Shown: positions 17,444 to 29,401, counted from the stretch's first letter. The stretch: DNA of 64,000 nt from Bradyrhizobium sp. CB3481 (GCF_029714305.1 NZ_CP121647.1:6902501-6966500); one strand, 5' to 3'. Notes: generated by a model from the sequence alone, not told the origin. Program-made: numbers and translations.

Positions 17444-18514
17444 ATGACCAAAGACAAGAGCGAACTCTTGAGATCGCTGACCATCGATCGCAGCGCCGGC
17501 AAGGCGGAACGACCCGGCCGTCGCTGGGTGCCAATCGCCATAACGGCTGCCGTCTGCGTCGTTGTCGCATTCGCCGCCTTTGGCGCCTACGAGTTCAGCC
17601 GTCAGGACGCGCCCAAGGAGACCGCATCGCAGAGCACGCCTCAGCCCGCCGCGCAGCCGCAGACACCACCGCAGCAGCAGGCCGCAGCGAATAACAAGGC
17701 CGCCGGCAGCCTCGCCGCCTCCGGCTATGTGGTGGCGCGCCGCAAGGCGACCGTGGCCGCCGAGATCACCGGCAAGGTCGTCGAGGTCTTCATCGACGAA
17801 GGCATGACCGTGACCGAAGGCCAGGTCGTCGCGCGGCTCGACAGCGTGCTCGCCGAAAAGGACTATGAACTGTCCCGGTCGCGGGTCGAAACGGCCGATG
17901 CCGCGATCGCGGCAATCACGGCCGATCTCGAAGACGCGACCCGCATCATGACGCGCATACAGACGCTCTCGCAAAAGAATTTTGCGACCGAGGCCGACCT
18001 GACCAAGGCGCAGGCCCGCGTCGGCGTGCTCAGCGCGCAACTGCGCCAGGCACAGTCGCAATTCGAGACCGCAAAGATCGACGCCAAGCGCTCGGGCTCG
18101 ATGCTCGAAAAGCACCAGATCAAGGCGCCGTTTTCCGGCGTCGTCATCGACCGCAGCGCCCAGCCCGGCGAGATGATTTCGCCGATGTCGGTCGGCGGCT
18201 ACACCCGCACCGGCATCTGCACCATCGTCGACATGGATTCGATCGAAATCGAGGTCGACGTCAACGAGGCCTTCATCGGCCGCGTTGTCCCAGGCGGCCC
18301 CGTCAACGCGGTGCTGGACGCCTACCCAGACTGGACCATTCCCGCCTCGGTGATAGCCATCGTGCCAACCGCGAACCGCGAGAAAGCCACGGTGAAGGTT
18401 CGCATCCGCTTCGAGAAGAAGGATCCGCGCATCCTGCCCGACATGGCGGTGAAAGTGAACTTCATGCGCGAAGCCAGGGCGAATGGCACCGCTGAAGCCA
18501 CTGCCGCGAACTAA
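17444..18514 (+). CDS. HlyD/MacA-family membrane fusion (periplasmic adaptor) protein
   Basis: 356 residues. A cytoplasmic N-terminus, one membrane anchor (about residues 27-47), then a Pro/Gln/Ala-rich periplasmic linker (about 56-85). The biotinyl-lipoyl half-motif (SGYVVARRKATVAAEITGKV) starts near residue 92, followed by an alpha-hairpin (about 140-225) and a beta-barrel (GVVIDRSAQPGEMISPMS). It links an inner-membrane ABC exporter to an outer-membrane channel, which is not encoded nearby. With the next three genes it forms a DevBCA/MacAB-like exporter of unknown cargo. Confidence 0.9.
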   Translation: MTKDKSELLRSLTIDRSAGKAERPGRRWVPIAITAAVCVVVAFAAFGAYEFSRQDAPKETASQSTPQPAAQPQTPPQQQAAANNKAAGSLAASGYVVARRKATVAAEITGKVVEVFIDEGMTVTEGQVVARLDSVLAEKDYELSRSRVETADAAIAAITADLEDATRIMTRIQTLSQKNFATEADLTKAQARVGVLSAQLRQAQSQFETAKIDAKRSGSMLEKHQIKAPFSGVVIDRSAQPGEMISPMSVGGYTRTGICTIVDMDSIEIEVDVNEAFIGRVVPGGPVNAVLDAYPDWTIPASVIAIVPTANREKATVKVRIRFEKKDPRILPDMAVKVNFMREARANGTAEATAAN

Positions 18515-18544
18515 CTCCCCGCCGATATGGAAGAGGACACACAC

Positions 18545-19243
18545 GTGACAGCCGAACATCCGATGGTTCGCCTTGCCGGCGTAGACAAGCGTTTCACCAA
18601 GGGGAAAGAAACGATTTCGATCTTCGATCATCTCGACCTGGCGATCCCCCGCGGTGATTTCATCGCCGTGATGGGCCCGTCGGGTTCGGGCAAGACGACG
18701 CTGCTCAACCTGCTCGGCGGCATCGACCGCGCTGACGCTGGTGAGATTTCTGTCGCCGACCAGCGCATCGACGGCCTTTCCGAAGGCGAACTGGCGGCCT
18801 GGCGTGCGGCCAATATCGGCTTCATTTTCCAGTTCTACAATCTGATGCCGATGTTGACCGCGGCGCAGAATGTCGAGCTGCCGCTATTGCTCACCAAACT
18901 GCGCAGCAAAGAGCGCGCGGCGCGTGTCGAGACCGCGCTTTCCGTAGTGGGCCTTGCCGACCGCATGAAGCATCGGCCGCGCGAGATGTCCGGCGGCCAG
19001 CAGCAGCGCGTGGCGATTGCGCGCGCCATCGTTTCCGATCCGAATCTCCTGCTTTGCGACGAGCCGACCGGTGACCTCGACAGGCAATCCGCCGACGAGA
19101 TTCTATCTATCCTGCAACTGCTCAATAGCGATCTCGGCAAGACCATCGTGATGGTGACGCACGATCCTGCGGCGGCGAACTACGCCAAGCGCGTGCTGCA
19201 TCTCGACAAGGGCCGCTTCGTCGAACGGGAGCTTGCCGCGTGA
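18545..19243 (+). CDS. ABC transporter ATP-binding protein, LolD/MacB/DevA type
   Basis: 232 residues from GTG 18545, which has AGAGGA 7 bases upstream; an in-frame ATG at 18527 lacks a good site. Walker [10 protein letters not shown]-loop [14 protein letters not shown], signature SGGQQQR and Walker [13 protein letters not shown] are all present, with the LolD-type EPTGDLD variant typical of mechanotransmission exporters. It powers the two FtsX-type permeases that follow; the stop overlaps the next GTG. Confidence 0.93.
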   Translation: MTAEHPMVRLAGVDKRFTKGKETISIFDHLDLAIPRGDFIAVMGPSGSGKTTLLNLLGGIDRADAGEISVADQRIDGLSEGELAAWRAANIGFIFQFYNLMPMLTAAQNVELPLLLTKLRSKERAARVETALSVVGLADRMKHRPREMSGGQQQRVAIARAIVSDPNLLLCDEPTGDLDRQSADEILSILQLLNSDLGKTIVMVTHDPAAANYAKRVLHLDKGRFVERELAA

Positions 19244-20400
19244 ACGGCTTCGACCTGGTACGGAAGAACCTGTTCCGCCGCAAATTGCGAGCGAGCCTGA
19301 TGATCGTGTCGATCCTGATCGCCTTCATGATCTTCGGCGTGCTCGCTGGATTCCACCGCGCCTTCACCCTCGGCGAGGATCGCGCCGCCGCGGATCGCAT
19401 GATCACGGTCAACAAGATCAACTTCACCCAGCCGATGCCGATCGCCTACTTCAACCGCGTCAAGGCGGTGGAAGGGGTACGGCAGGTGACCTTCGCCAAC
19501 TGGTTCGGCGGCTATTATCAGGACCCGAAGAATTTCGTGATGGCGCTCGCGATCGAGCCCAGCACCTACTTCGATGTCTATCGCAGCGAATTCGATGTTC
19601 CGCCCGAGCAGCTACAGGCCTTTGCTCGCGACCGCAGCAGCGCGCTGGTCGGCGAGAAACTGGCGCAGAAATGGGGCTGGAAGATCGGCGATCGCATTCC
19701 CATTCAGAGCAACATCTTCAGCCAGAAGAGCGGCGGCCACACCTGGGACCTCACCATCGCCGGCATCGTCAAGGGCAAGCTCGAGCATGTCGACACCAAC
19801 TTCCTCCTGTTCCAGTACGCCTATTTCGACGAGACCCGCAGCTTCGGCAAGGACACCATCGGCTGGATGATCCTGCAGACCACCTCGCCCGAAAACAACG
19901 ATCGCGTCGCCAAGTCGATCGACGCCATGTTTGCCAATTCCACCGCGGAAACCTCGACCGATACCGAGAAGGCGTTCGGCAAGGCCTTCGTGGCGCAGTT
20001 CGGCAACATCGCGCTGATCGTGCTCCTGGTGGTGGGCGCCGCCTTCGTGACGATCCTGATGATCGTCGGCAATACCATGGCGCTGTCGATCCGGGAGCGC
20101 ACCCGCGAGATCGGCGTGCTGAAGACGCTCGGCTTTTCAGGCCCGCGGATTTTGGCAATGGTGCTTGGCGAATCCGTGTTGCTGGCGCTGCTCGGCGGAA
20201 TTCCTGGATTGGCAATTGCGGCGCTGATCGCCATGGCGCTGCGCGCGAGCCTTACCAACGTCGCGCCGGCTTTTGCCGTATCGCCGACCATCGTGCTGCA
20301 AGGGCTGGCGCTGATGATCGCGCTCGGATTGATCACCGGGATCATTCCGGCACTCAACGCCATGCGGCTCAAGATCGCAACTGCACTCGGACGGGGTTAA
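19240..20400 (+). CDS. ABC transporter permease, FtsX/MacB type (1)
   Basis: 386 residues, GTG start overlapping the ATPase stop (GTGA). Topology of a type VII exporter permease: an N-terminal membrane helix (about 17-40), a large periplasmic MacB_PCD domain (about 50-245) and three C-terminal helices (about 258-375) with the conserved RTREIGVLKTLGF cytoplasmic segment between them. It probably pairs with the next permease as a heterodimer. Confidence 0.92.
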   Translation: MNGFDLVRKNLFRRKLRASLMIVSILIAFMIFGVLAGFHRAFTLGEDRAAADRMITVNKINFTQPMPIAYFNRVKAVEGVRQVTFANWFGGYYQDPKNFVMALAIEPSTYFDVYRSEFDVPPEQLQAFARDRSSALVGEKLAQKWGWKIGDRIPIQSNIFSQKSGGHTWDLTIAGIVKGKLEHVDTNFLLFQYAYFDETRSFGKDTIGWMILQTTSPENNDRVAKSIDAMFANSTAETSTDTEKAFGKAFVAQFGNIALIVLLVVGAAFVTILMIVGNTMALSIRERTREIGVLKTLGFSGPRILAMVLGESVLLALLGGIPGLAIAALIAMALRASLTNVAPAFAVSPTIVLQGLALMIALGLITGIIPALNAMRLKIATALGRG

Positions 20401-20403
20401 GGC

Positions 20404-21594
20404 ATGCGTTCGCTCTGGCTTCAAGTGGCTGCGGTCACTTCGATTAATCTCAAAAGCATTACGCAGCGGCGCTGGCTCTCGCTCTCAACGGTGATCGCGA
20501 TCGCGCTGGTGGTGATCGTGCTGCTTGCCTTCCTCGCCATGGCCAATGGCTTCCAGCGCACCATCGCCGGCTCCGGCGCCGATGACATCGCGATCGTGCT
20601 GCGGGCCGGCTCGCAGGCCGAGATCAACAGCACGGTGAGCCGTGATCAGGTGCGGCTGATCGAGGACGGCCCCGGCATCGCGCGCGGCAGCGACGGCAAG
20701 CCGCTGATCTCGCCCGAGCTCTATCTTGTGGTCGACGGCATCAAGCGCACGACCAAGACCAAGGCCAATCTGCCGCTGCGCGGGATCGGCGAACAGGGTT
20801 CGGAGCTGCGCAAGGGCATCACCATCACCGCCGGCCGCATGTTCAACCGCGGCAGCAACGAGGTGGTGGTCGGCAAGGCGCTGCTGCGGGAGTTCGAAGG
20901 ATTCGATATCGGCTCGACCGTATCGTTCGGCGCCACGCGCTGGAACGTCGTCGGCGTGTTCGAGGCCGGCGGCAGCGTGTTCGAATCCGAGATCTGGGCC
21001 GACCTCAACGTGGTGCAGAGCCTGTTCAACCGCAACAACATCGTTCAGACCGTGCGCGCCCGTCTCACCGGGCCGGCCGCGCTCAGTGATCTGAAGAGCT
21101 ACAGCGACAACGACCCGCGGCTGAAGCTGGACGTCAAATCGGAAGCCGCCTACTTCGCCGAACAGGCGTCGCAGACCTCAGACCTGATCCAGAAACTCGG
21201 CTGGCCGCTGGCGATCGCAATGGCACTCGGCGCCGTCGCCGGCGCGCTCAACACGATGTATTCGTCCGTCGCCTCGCGGGCGACGGAGATCGCCACGCTA
21301 CGCGCCATCGGCTTCGGCGGCTTTCCCGCTTTCGTCGGAACGCTCGCGGAATCGCTGCTGCTTGCCGTGATCGGCGGGCTGCTCGGCGCCGCCGCCACCT
21401 ACCTGATCTTCGACGGCGTCACCGCATCGACGCTTGGCGGCAACTTCACGCAGGTGGTGTTCGACTTCAAGCTCAGTCCCTGGCTGATCGCCGAGGGCGT
21501 TGCGCTGGCGCTGATCGTCGGCTTGATCGGCGGATTGTTTCCGGCGCTGAGGGCGGCGCGACTGCCGATCGTCGAGGGCCTCTACGCGCACTGA
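20404..21594 (+). CDS. ABC transporter permease, FtsX/MacB type (2)
   Basis: 396 residues, starting 3 bases after the previous stop. Same layout as its neighbour: one helix near residues 25-47, a periplasmic domain, then three C-terminal helices flanking ASRATEIATLRAIGFGG. Two different permeases with one ATPase and one adaptor is the DevBCA-like arrangement with split permeases. The gene meets the TenA gene tail to tail, only 5 bases apart. Confidence 0.92.
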   Translation: MRSLWLQVAAVTSINLKSITQRRWLSLSTVIAIALVVIVLLAFLAMANGFQRTIAGSGADDIAIVLRAGSQAEINSTVSRDQVRLIEDGPGIARGSDGKPLISPELYLVVDGIKRTTKTKANLPLRGIGEQGSELRKGITITAGRMFNRGSNEVVVGKALLREFEGFDIGSTVSFGATRWNVVGVFEAGGSVFESEIWADLNVVQSLFNRNNIVQTVRARLTGPAALSDLKSYSDNDPRLKLDVKSEAAYFAEQASQTSDLIQKLGWPLAIAMALGAVAGALNTMYSSVASRATEIATLRAIGFGGFPAFVGTLAESLLLAVIGGLLGAAATYLIFDGVTASTLGGNFTQVVFDFKLSPWLIAEGVALALIVGLIGGLFPALRAARLPIVEGLYAH

Positions 21595-21599
21595 AGGTG

Positions 21600-22271
21600 T
21601 TAATCTCGCAATCCCGCGCGCCACCCCATCTCCCAGAAATCAGCCTCGAGCCGGGTGGCTTCCCTGAAGATGGCGATCAGCTCCGCCTCGCGGGCCGGTG
21701 TGATATAGCGTTCGGCGAGATCATCGAGGTGCGCCCGTGCGTGCGCCGCGACCTCCTGGTATGGCGCACCGGCATATTCAGCGATCCAGACATGATAGGG
21801 ATTCGCCGCAGCCATCGCTTGGGGCTTTGAGGCAAGCCGCGTGGCGATCTCCGCATAGCCGATCACGCAAGGCGCCAGTGCCACCTTGAGCGCCAGCAGA
21901 TCACCGCGCATGCCTGCGTCGAGTACGTAGCGTGTGTAGGCCAGCATCTCGCTCGCCGGAGGCGCTCGTTCCAGATCATCCGGCGACAGGCCCCACCCTG
22001 CGCAGAGTTTTACGTGCAGGTTCATCTCGACATCGAGGATCGCCGACAGGCCTGCCGCCGCTTCACGCATGTCGGCGAGCTCTGGCGACTTGTAGACGGC
22101 GAGCGCGTAGGCGCGGGCAAACTCGATCAGGAACAAATAGTCCTGAACGAGGTAATGGCGAAACGCCGCCTCAGCGAGCGAGCCGTCCGCCAAGGCGTCG
22201 GTGAACGGGTGCTCGGTATAGGCCCGCCACTCCGCTGGCGCTTCATTTTTCAGACGCTCGAAGAAACTCAC
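21600..22271 (-). CDS. tenA: TenA family thiaminase II / aminopyrimidine hydrolase
   Basis: 223 residues, normal for TenA. All-helical haem-oxygenase-like fold with F-x-x-Y-L-V-Q-D-Y-L-F-L near residue 40, the catalytic Cys in VALAPCVIGYAE (about residue 135) and the C-terminal Glu in LEADFWEMGW. TenA salvages the pyrimidine of degraded thiamine (aminopyrimidine to HMP). No other thiamine gene and no obvious TPP riboswitch lies within the short upstream gap, so regulation is not visible. Confidence 0.92.
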   Translation of the reverse strand: MSFFERLKNEAPAEWRAYTEHPFTDALADGSLAEAAFRHYLVQDYLFLIEFARAYALAVYKSPELADMREAAAGLSAILDVEMNLHVKLCAGWGLSPDDLERAPPASEMLAYTRYVLDAGMRGDLLALKVALAPCVIGYAEIATRLASKPQAMAAANPYHVWIAEYAGAPYQEVAAHARAHLDDLAERYITPAREAELIAIFREATRLEADFWEMGWRAGLRD

Positions 22272-22363
22272 GGTCCCTCGCCAGATCCGCCGTCATATTT
22301 GTGCTGCTACATCAATAGTAACTCGATGTGGACTTGGCCATAGGTCCTCATGGCGCGATCTGA

Positions 22364-23328
22364 CTATTCTCCCTTAAGGCCGGTGGCGCGGATCAGGTCG
22401 CCCCATTTACGCGTCTCGTCGTCGACGAACTTGCCGAAATCGGCAGCGGTGCCGGGCGCGCTTCCAGCCCTTGCGCCAGCAGCCTCTGCTTCACCTCGGC
22501 ATCACCGAGCGCGCGGATGATCTCCTCCTGCATCCGCCCGACGATCGGCTGCGGCGCCATGAAGCCGAACCAGCCGGATGCGACCACGTTGGGAAAGCCC
22601 TGCTCGCGCAGGGTCGGCGCGTCCGGATAGATCGCGCTGCGTTCGGCCGAGGCAACGCCCAGCACGCGGAAATCACCGCTCTGGATGTGCGGCAGCGCGG
22701 TACTGATCGCCGTCAACGTCGCGTCGACGCGGCCGGCGAGCAGTTCGGTATAGGCCATCGCATCGCCGCGGTACTGCACGTTGAGCCCCTTGACGCCGGC
22801 GTCCCTCAGCCACAGCTCGGCCGCCAGATGCGGCTGCGAGCCCGCGCCCGGAGAGGCGAAGGTCAAGCCATCGGGCTGCGACTTGCCGCGCACGATTAGC
22901 TCCTGCAGGCTGGTGACGCCCGCCTTGGCGTTGGCGATCAGAAACAGCGGCGCCATCACCGCCATCGCCACCGGCTGCAGATCCTTGCGCTCGTATTTCA
23001 GTTTTCCGAACAGCGCTTCGGCGGTCGCATAGGGCGCGGCTGCGTAGAGGAAGGTGTATCCATCGGGCGCAGCACGCGCTACCATCTCATTCGCAATGCG
23101 CGTGCCCGCTCCCGGCCGGTTCTCGACGATGAACTGCTGATTGAAGCTGCGGCCAAATTGTTCGGCGAGAATACGCAGCGAAATGTCGTTGGACCCGCCG
23201 GCGCCATAGGGCGAGATCAGCCGCACCAGGCGCGACGGCCAGTCGCCTTCGGCGACAGCCTCGAAACCGGCGCTTGCGGCGAAGCCCGCGGCGATCGTTC
23301 CCAGCAGCGTTCGGCGCGTAACGTTCAT
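22364..23328 (-). pseudogene. Bug-family tricarboxylate-type solute receptor, C-terminus frameshifted
   Basis: Periplasmic Bug/TctC receptor starting at ATG 23328 (GGGAGGC upstream) with a signal peptide (RRTLLG start, cleavage near AEG). It has the Bug blocks VRLISPYGAGGSNDISLR, ENRPGAG and SPGAGSQPHL. The open frame stops at 22393 with an aberrant Ser/Thr-rich end. A one-base shift at about 22453-22456 (CCGGC where CCGGGC is expected) restores a normal Bug C-terminus (FVDDETRKWGDLIRATGLKGE in the other frame, minus its first residues) ending at TAG 22364-22366. Without the shift the protein is 311 residues with about 19 foreign ones, so it may still fold. Real decay or a base-calling error cannot be separated here. 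Confidence 0.8.
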
Positions 23329-23402
23329 GAATGCCTCCCGGGAAAGGCCCGACGTTGCCGGCGCGTCCGTCCCATTTTCATTGAGCCGCACTGCCGAGAA
23401 AG

Positions 23403-23435
23403 ATCGTTGGGCCCTTCATTATGGGCCGCAACGAT
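23403..23435. promoter_or_regulatory. Inverted repeat between divergent Bug and LysR genes
   Basis: Arms ATCGTTG-GGCCC and GGGCC-G-CAACGAT around an 8-base loop, one bulged base, in the 197-base divergent spacer. Suitable as an operator for the LysR protein, or as a hairpin in the leader of the Bug transcript. No T-run follows, so it is not a classical terminator. Confidence 0.5.
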
Positions 23436-23525
23436 AGTGAGGCGGCTTCTATCGAACAATGTGTATTTTTTGACGGATTGATAAGCTCCCTCTATGAATG
23501 GCGAAGGAAGATCGGGAGGCGCGTG

Positions 23526-24470
23526 ATGGCGATGGATGTGACCCTGCGGCAGCTCCGCGCCTACCTGGCCGTGCTCGACGCCGCGAGCTTCTCGGAAGCC
23601 GCCAAGGCCATGCACCTGTCGCAGGCGGCACTCTCCGGATTGATCAAGGAGCTAGAGAGCCGCGTCGGTGTGCGCCTGCTCGACCGCACCACCCGCAAGG
23701 TTGCGGCGTCCGCGGTCGGCGAGACCTTCGCGCCGATGGCGCGGCGCGTGCTGTCGAACCTCGACGAGGCGCTGGAGAATCTCACCCATCTCAAGGAGCT
23801 GCGCCGCGGATTGGTGCGCGTCGCCGCGCCCGAGACGCTGTCCTGCACGCTGCTGCCGGAGCTCATCTCCGCCTACAATGGCAGCCACCCCGGCGTGGAT
23901 GTCCGGTTCGACGACGTACCGATCCACGAAGTGCTGGCGGGTCTGCAGAACGGCTCGACCGATATCGGCTTCGGGCCGGCCGGCGTCGTTCCGGATCAAT
24001 CCGTCGAAGTGCACATGGTCTGCGCCGATCCGCTCTGGGTGGCGCTGCGCGGCGACGACCCTTTGGCCAAGGGCAAGTTGGTCAGTTGGAAGGAGCTGCG
24101 CGAGCGGCCGCTGCTCAATTACATGCCCAACATCTCGGTCAACGTATTGAGCCAGGTGCCGCCGCGACGTCATCCAATGCATTTGGTGCCGGTGCATCGG
24201 GTAAACACCGCGCTCTCGATGCTGCGCGTGCGGCAGGGCGCGGTGATCTGCCCGTCGATGGCGGAGCCACTGGTCCACGGCTTTGGGCTGACATTCCTGC
24301 CGCTCACGCAACCAACCGTCAAATGGAGGATCGCGATGTTCGTGCGCAATAGCGCCTCGCTTTCGCCGGCCGTGGAAAGTTTTCGTGATTTCACGCTCGA
24401 TTTCAGCCCGAACTGGGCGAAAGTCGGAAGTGAACGCCGCCACCCAAGCGAGCGGCGAAAGCGCGCGTAG
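23526..24470 (+). CDS. LysR-family transcriptional regulator
   Basis: 314 residues. N-terminal winged helix-turn-helix (LRQLRAYLAVLDAASFSEAA then LSQAALSGLIKELE, about residues 6-45) and a periplasmic-binding-like effector domain (about 90-300). ATG 23526 is preceded by GGGAGG (23515-23520). Divergent from the Bug receptor gene, the usual arrangement for a LysR regulator of a solute-uptake or catabolic gene, so that gene and itself are the likely targets. Confidence 0.9.
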   Translation: MAMDVTLRQLRAYLAVLDAASFSEAAKAMHLSQAALSGLIKELESRVGVRLLDRTTRKVAASAVGETFAPMARRVLSNLDEALENLTHLKELRRGLVRVAAPETLSCTLLPELISAYNGSHPGVDVRFDDVPIHEVLAGLQNGSTDIGFGPAGVVPDQSVEVHMVCADPLWVALRGDDPLAKGKLVSWKELRERPLLNYMPNISVNVLSQVPPRRHPMHLVPVHRVNTALSMLRVRQGAVICPSMAEPLVHGFGLTFLPLTQPTVKWRIAMFVRNSASLSPAVESFRDFTLDFSPNWAKVGSERRHPSERRKRA

Positions 24471-24492
24471 CAGAAGCACACACACTTTCAGC

Positions 24493-24609
24493 GTCGTCCC
24501 TGCGAACGCAGGGACCCATAACCACCAGCAGAGGTTTTGCGAAAGGCGTCTGCCAGGCTGCCATATTGAGAAATCACGCGGTATGGGTCCCTGCGTTCGC
24601 AGGGACGAC
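24493..24609. repeat. Paired palindromic repeat (REP-like)
   Basis: Two inverted copies of a unit beginning GTCGTCCCTGCGAACGCAGG: 24493-24520 forward and 24582-24609 reversed. Each unit is itself a palindrome around GAACGC. The pair could fold into a long hairpin after the LysR gene. REP-like elements of this style are numerous in Bradyrhizobium genomes. Confidence 0.8.
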
Positions 24610-24737
24610 AGAAATTTGCAAAATCGGACGCGGCAGCGCATGGCTGCTGCAATCATCCGGCGATTGCATTTGTTCTGATGACAAACTGAACACCCGGGCG
24701 TAGCCTCTCCCAAAACATAAAGCACGGGAGGAGTGGC

Positions 24738-27416
24738 ATGCCAGACGCAGCGGTTGCAGCACGTTCTTCTGAAACGACCAACAGCGGCGCGACGCAACAG
24801 GTCGATGTCGCCGTGGTCGGTGCCGGATTTGCCGGCCTTTATCTTCTGCATCGCTTGCGCAAGGCCGGATTCTCGACTGTCGTGATCGAGGAAGCCGGCG
24901 ATGTCGGCGGCACCTGGTACTGGAATCGCTATCCCGGCGCACGCTGCGACATCCAGACCATCGATTACAGCTACACCTTCGATCCCGACCTGGAGAAGGC
25001 CTGGCAATGGTCGGAGAAGTACGCGACCCAACCGGAAATCCTGCGCTATCTCGGCTTCGTCGCCGACCGCTACGATCTGCGGCGCGACATTCGCTTCGGC
25101 ACCAAGGTCACATCGGCTAGTTGGAATGAAAGCACCCAGCGCTGGCAGCTCACGACCAGCAATGGCGCTGGCGTCTCCTGCCGCTATTACATCATGGCGA
25201 CCGGCTGCCTCTCCGCGCCCAAGCCGCCGGAGATCGACGGCGTCAAGGATTTCAAGGGAGAGGTCTATTTCACGGGACGCTGGCCACACGAGGAAGTCAA
25301 GCTCGCCGGCAAGCGTATCGCCGTGATCGGCACGGGATCGTCGGGCATCCAGTCGATCCCGCTGCTCGCCGAGCAGGCCGCGCATCTCACCGTATTCCAG
25401 CGCACGCCGAATTTCGCGCTGCCCGCCCATAACGGCCCGGCGCCGGCGGACCGGCTCGCGATGCTTCAAGGCGACCGCGCCGTCTATCGCGAGCAGGCGC
25501 GCTGGTCGCTCGCCGGTGTTCCCTATCCGCAGCAGATGGCGGTGAGCTGGCAGCTCAGCGATGCCGAACGGCGCGAGCGCTTCGAGCAGGCGTGGGCCAC
25601 CGGCGATCTCGTCTACATCCTCACCCAGCTCTGGGCCGACCAGGGCGTCGACGTCGACGGCAACAGGCTGCTCGCGGACCTGATCCGCGAGAAGATCCAC
25701 GAGATCGTCAAGGACCCCGCGACGGCCGAAGCGCTGACGCCGCACGACCATCCGTTCGGTGCCAAGCGACCCTGCCTCGATACCAACTACTACGCCACCT
25801 ATAATCGATCGAATGTCACGCTGGTGAATTTGCGGCAGGAGCCGATCACCGAGATCACGGCGACCGGCATCACAACCGACAAGCGCAGCTTCGACGTCGA
25901 CGTCATTGTGTTCGCCACTGGCTTCGACGCCATGACCGGCGCGATCCGCGCGGTGCACCCGATCACCGGCCGTGACGGCAAGTCGCTGTCTGATGTCTGG
26001 GCCAGCGGCCCGCAGACCTATCTCGGACTCACCGTCGCCGGCTTCCCGAACCTGTTCCTGATTACCGGCCCCGGCAGCCCATCGGTGCTGTCGAACATGG
26101 CGGTTTCGATCGAGCAGCATGTCGACTGGGTGGTCGACCGCCTGGCGGCAATGCGCGAGGCCGGTTTCACCGCCATCGATGCGACCGACACGGCGCAGGC
26201 CGGCTGGGCGCAGCACATGGCCGATTGCTCGATGATGACGCTGCATCGCCTTGCCAACACCTGGTACACCGGCGCCAATGTCCCCGGCAAGGCGCAGGGC
26301 GTGATGCCCTATTGCGGCGGCGTCGGCCCCTACCGCAGCATCTGCAACGAGGTCGTCGCCCGCGGCATGCTCGGTTTCCGCATGACCGGCCCCGATGTCG
26401 CCGAGCAGTGCAATGACGGCAGAGTCGTGCATTTGCAGCCGGACGTCCGGCTGGTGCTCGGCATGCTGGCGGAGATGAACCTTCCCATCATCGAACAGCT
26501 TGGCGCGCAGGGCGCGCGCGACTTCCTGACCGAATTCAATAAGGGCCGTCCGGCCGGACGTCCGGTCGGCGAGGTCGGCGACGGCGTGCTGCACGGCGCC
26601 GAGGGTCTGCTGCCCTATCGTCTCTACAGGCCGGCAACGCCGGGGCCGCATCCAATCGTGGTCTATTTCCACGGCGGCGGCTGGGTGCTCGGCGACGAGC
26701 AATCCGACGATCCGTTCTGCCGCGATCTCTGCCGCCGCAGCGGCATGATCGTGGTCAGCGTCGGCTATCGCCACGCGCCCGAGCACCGATTCCCGGCGGC
26801 GGCCGAGGACGGCTATGCGGCGACGCGCTGGATCGCCGAGCATGCGGCCGAGCTCGGCGGCAGGCCGGGACCGGTGCTGGTCGCCGGCTGGAGCGCCGGC
26901 GGCAATATCGCCGCCGTCACCTGCCAGCTCGCGCGCGACCGCGGCGGCCCTGACATCGCGGGCCAGCTCCTGATCTGCCCGGTCACCGATTGCAGGTTCG
27001 ATCGTCCCTCCTATGCCGAGAACGCCGACGGCTATTTCGTGACGCGTTCCATGATGTTCTGGTTCTGGGACATCTATTGCTCGCCCGCCGACCGCACCGA
27101 TCCGCGCGCCTCTCCTCTGCGCGGTAATCTTGCTGGGCTTCCACCTGCATTCATCGCCACCTGCGAATTCGATCCGCTGCGCGACGAGGGCATCGAATAT
27201 GCACAAGCGCTGGCGGCTGCCGGCAGCCCGGTCGAGCAGCTGCAGGCCCGCGGCCACATCCATACCTCGCTGATGATGGTGGACGTGGTGATCACCGGCG
27301 TCAGCGCCCGCGTGAAGATGGCGGAGGCCCTGCGCGGCTTTGCGGGTCTGCCGAAGGCGCTGGAGGAAGCCGAGCAGGACGTCTCGCCGATCACGGTGAA
27401 CGCGGCGGCGGGGTAG
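24738..27416 (+). CDS. Baeyer-Villiger-type flavin monooxygenase fused to HSL-family esterase
   Basis: 892 residues. Residues about 20-550 are a class B flavoprotein monooxygenase: FAD-binding [13 protein letters not shown] near residue 28, [13 protein letters not shown], and NADPH-binding GTGSSGIQS near 196. The Baeyer-Villiger fingerprint F-x-G-x-x-x-H-x-x-x-W reads F172-K-G-E-V-Y-F178-T-G-R-W182, so its His is Phe. Residues about 590-880 are an alpha/beta hydrolase of the hormone-sensitive-lipase family with the oxyanion HGGGW and nucleophile GWSAGGN. Such a fusion would oxidise a ketone to an ester or lactone and hydrolyse it in one polypeptide; the Phe substitution makes the first step uncertain. 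It is convergent with a second monooxygenase. Confidence 0.9.
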   Translation: MPDAAVAARSSETTNSGATQQVDVAVVGAGFAGLYLLHRLRKAGFSTVVIEEAGDVGGTWYWNRYPGARCDIQTIDYSYTFDPDLEKAWQWSEKYATQPEILRYLGFVADRYDLRRDIRFGTKVTSASWNESTQRWQLTTSNGAGVSCRYYIMATGCLSAPKPPEIDGVKDFKGEVYFTGRWPHEEVKLAGKRIAVIGTGSSGIQSIPLLAEQAAHLTVFQRTPNFALPAHNGPAPADRLAMLQGDRAVYREQARWSLAGVPYPQQMAVSWQLSDAERRERFEQAWATGDLVYILTQLWADQGVDVDGNRLLADLIREKIHEIVKDPATAEALTPHDHPFGAKRPCLDTNYYATYNRSNVTLVNLRQEPITEITATGITTDKRSFDVDVIVFATGFDAMTGAIRAVHPITGRDGKSLSDVWASGPQTYLGLTVAGFPNLFLITGPGSPSVLSNMAVSIEQHVDWVVDRLAAMREAGFTAIDATDTAQAGWAQHMADCSMMTLHRLANTWYTGANVPGKAQGVMPYCGGVGPYRSICNEVVARGMLGFRMTGPDVAEQCNDGRVVHLQPDVRLVLGMLAEMNLPIIEQLGAQGARDFLTEFNKGRPAGRPVGEVGDGVLHGAEGLLPYRLYRPATPGPHPIVVYFHGGGWVLGDEQSDDPFCRDLCRRSGMIVVSVGYRHAPEHRFPAAAEDGYAATRWIAEHAAELGGRPGPVLVAGWSAGGNIAAVTCQLARDRGGPDIAGQLLICPVTDCRFDRPSYAENADGYFVTRSMMFWFWDIYCSPADRTDPRASPLRGNLAGLPPAFIATCEFDPLRDEGIEYAQALAAAGSPVEQLQARGHIHTSLMMVDVVITGVSARVKMAEALRGFAGLPKALEEAEQDVSPITVNAAAG

Positions 27417-27429
27417 ATATGCCGCAGCC

Positions 27430-27560
27430 GTGTTTACCTCTCCCGCTTGCGGGGAGGTCGGCGCGTAGCGCCGGGTGGGGCTCTCTCCACTCGGGCAGTG
27501 TCGCCCGCGGAGGCACCCCCACCCCCGCCCTCCCCCGCAAGCGGGAGAGGGGGCGCACCT
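27430..27560. repeat. GC-rich inverted repeat, probable bidirectional terminator
   Basis: Arms CTCCCGCTTGCGGGGAGG (left) and CCTCCCCCGCAAGCGGGAG (right) enclose a GC-rich loop with its own short palindromes. It lies between two convergent genes, where a strong hairpin would stop transcription from both sides. Member of an intergenic repeat family; a shorter relative is at 53907-53938. Confidence 0.7.
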
Positions 27561-27575
27561 TCTCCGTGGTCGCGA

Positions 27576-29237
<1,662 letters not shown>

Positions 29238-29401
29238 GCACGGCTTCCTCATGTGTCGTTCTTGCTGCCTGCGGTCTCTGCGCGGCCTGGCCGCACTATA
29301 GCAAGTCTCAGGTGGCGTGCACTTGTGTCAGCAAGCCGGCCTGCGTTGCGGAAACGACGGTGGGCGCATCCTACGGGGTTGCGCGGTAGGCGCACCAAAC
29401 A

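Noticed and set aside
21600..22363. TPP riboswitch before the tenA gene
   Set aside because: The upstream gap is under 100 bases and I see no thi-box sequence.
23652..27263. 1203-codon open frame antisense to the monooxygenase-esterase fusion
   Set aside because: Typical antisense shadow in GC-rich DNA; the sense strand has complete FAD, NADPH and esterase motifs.
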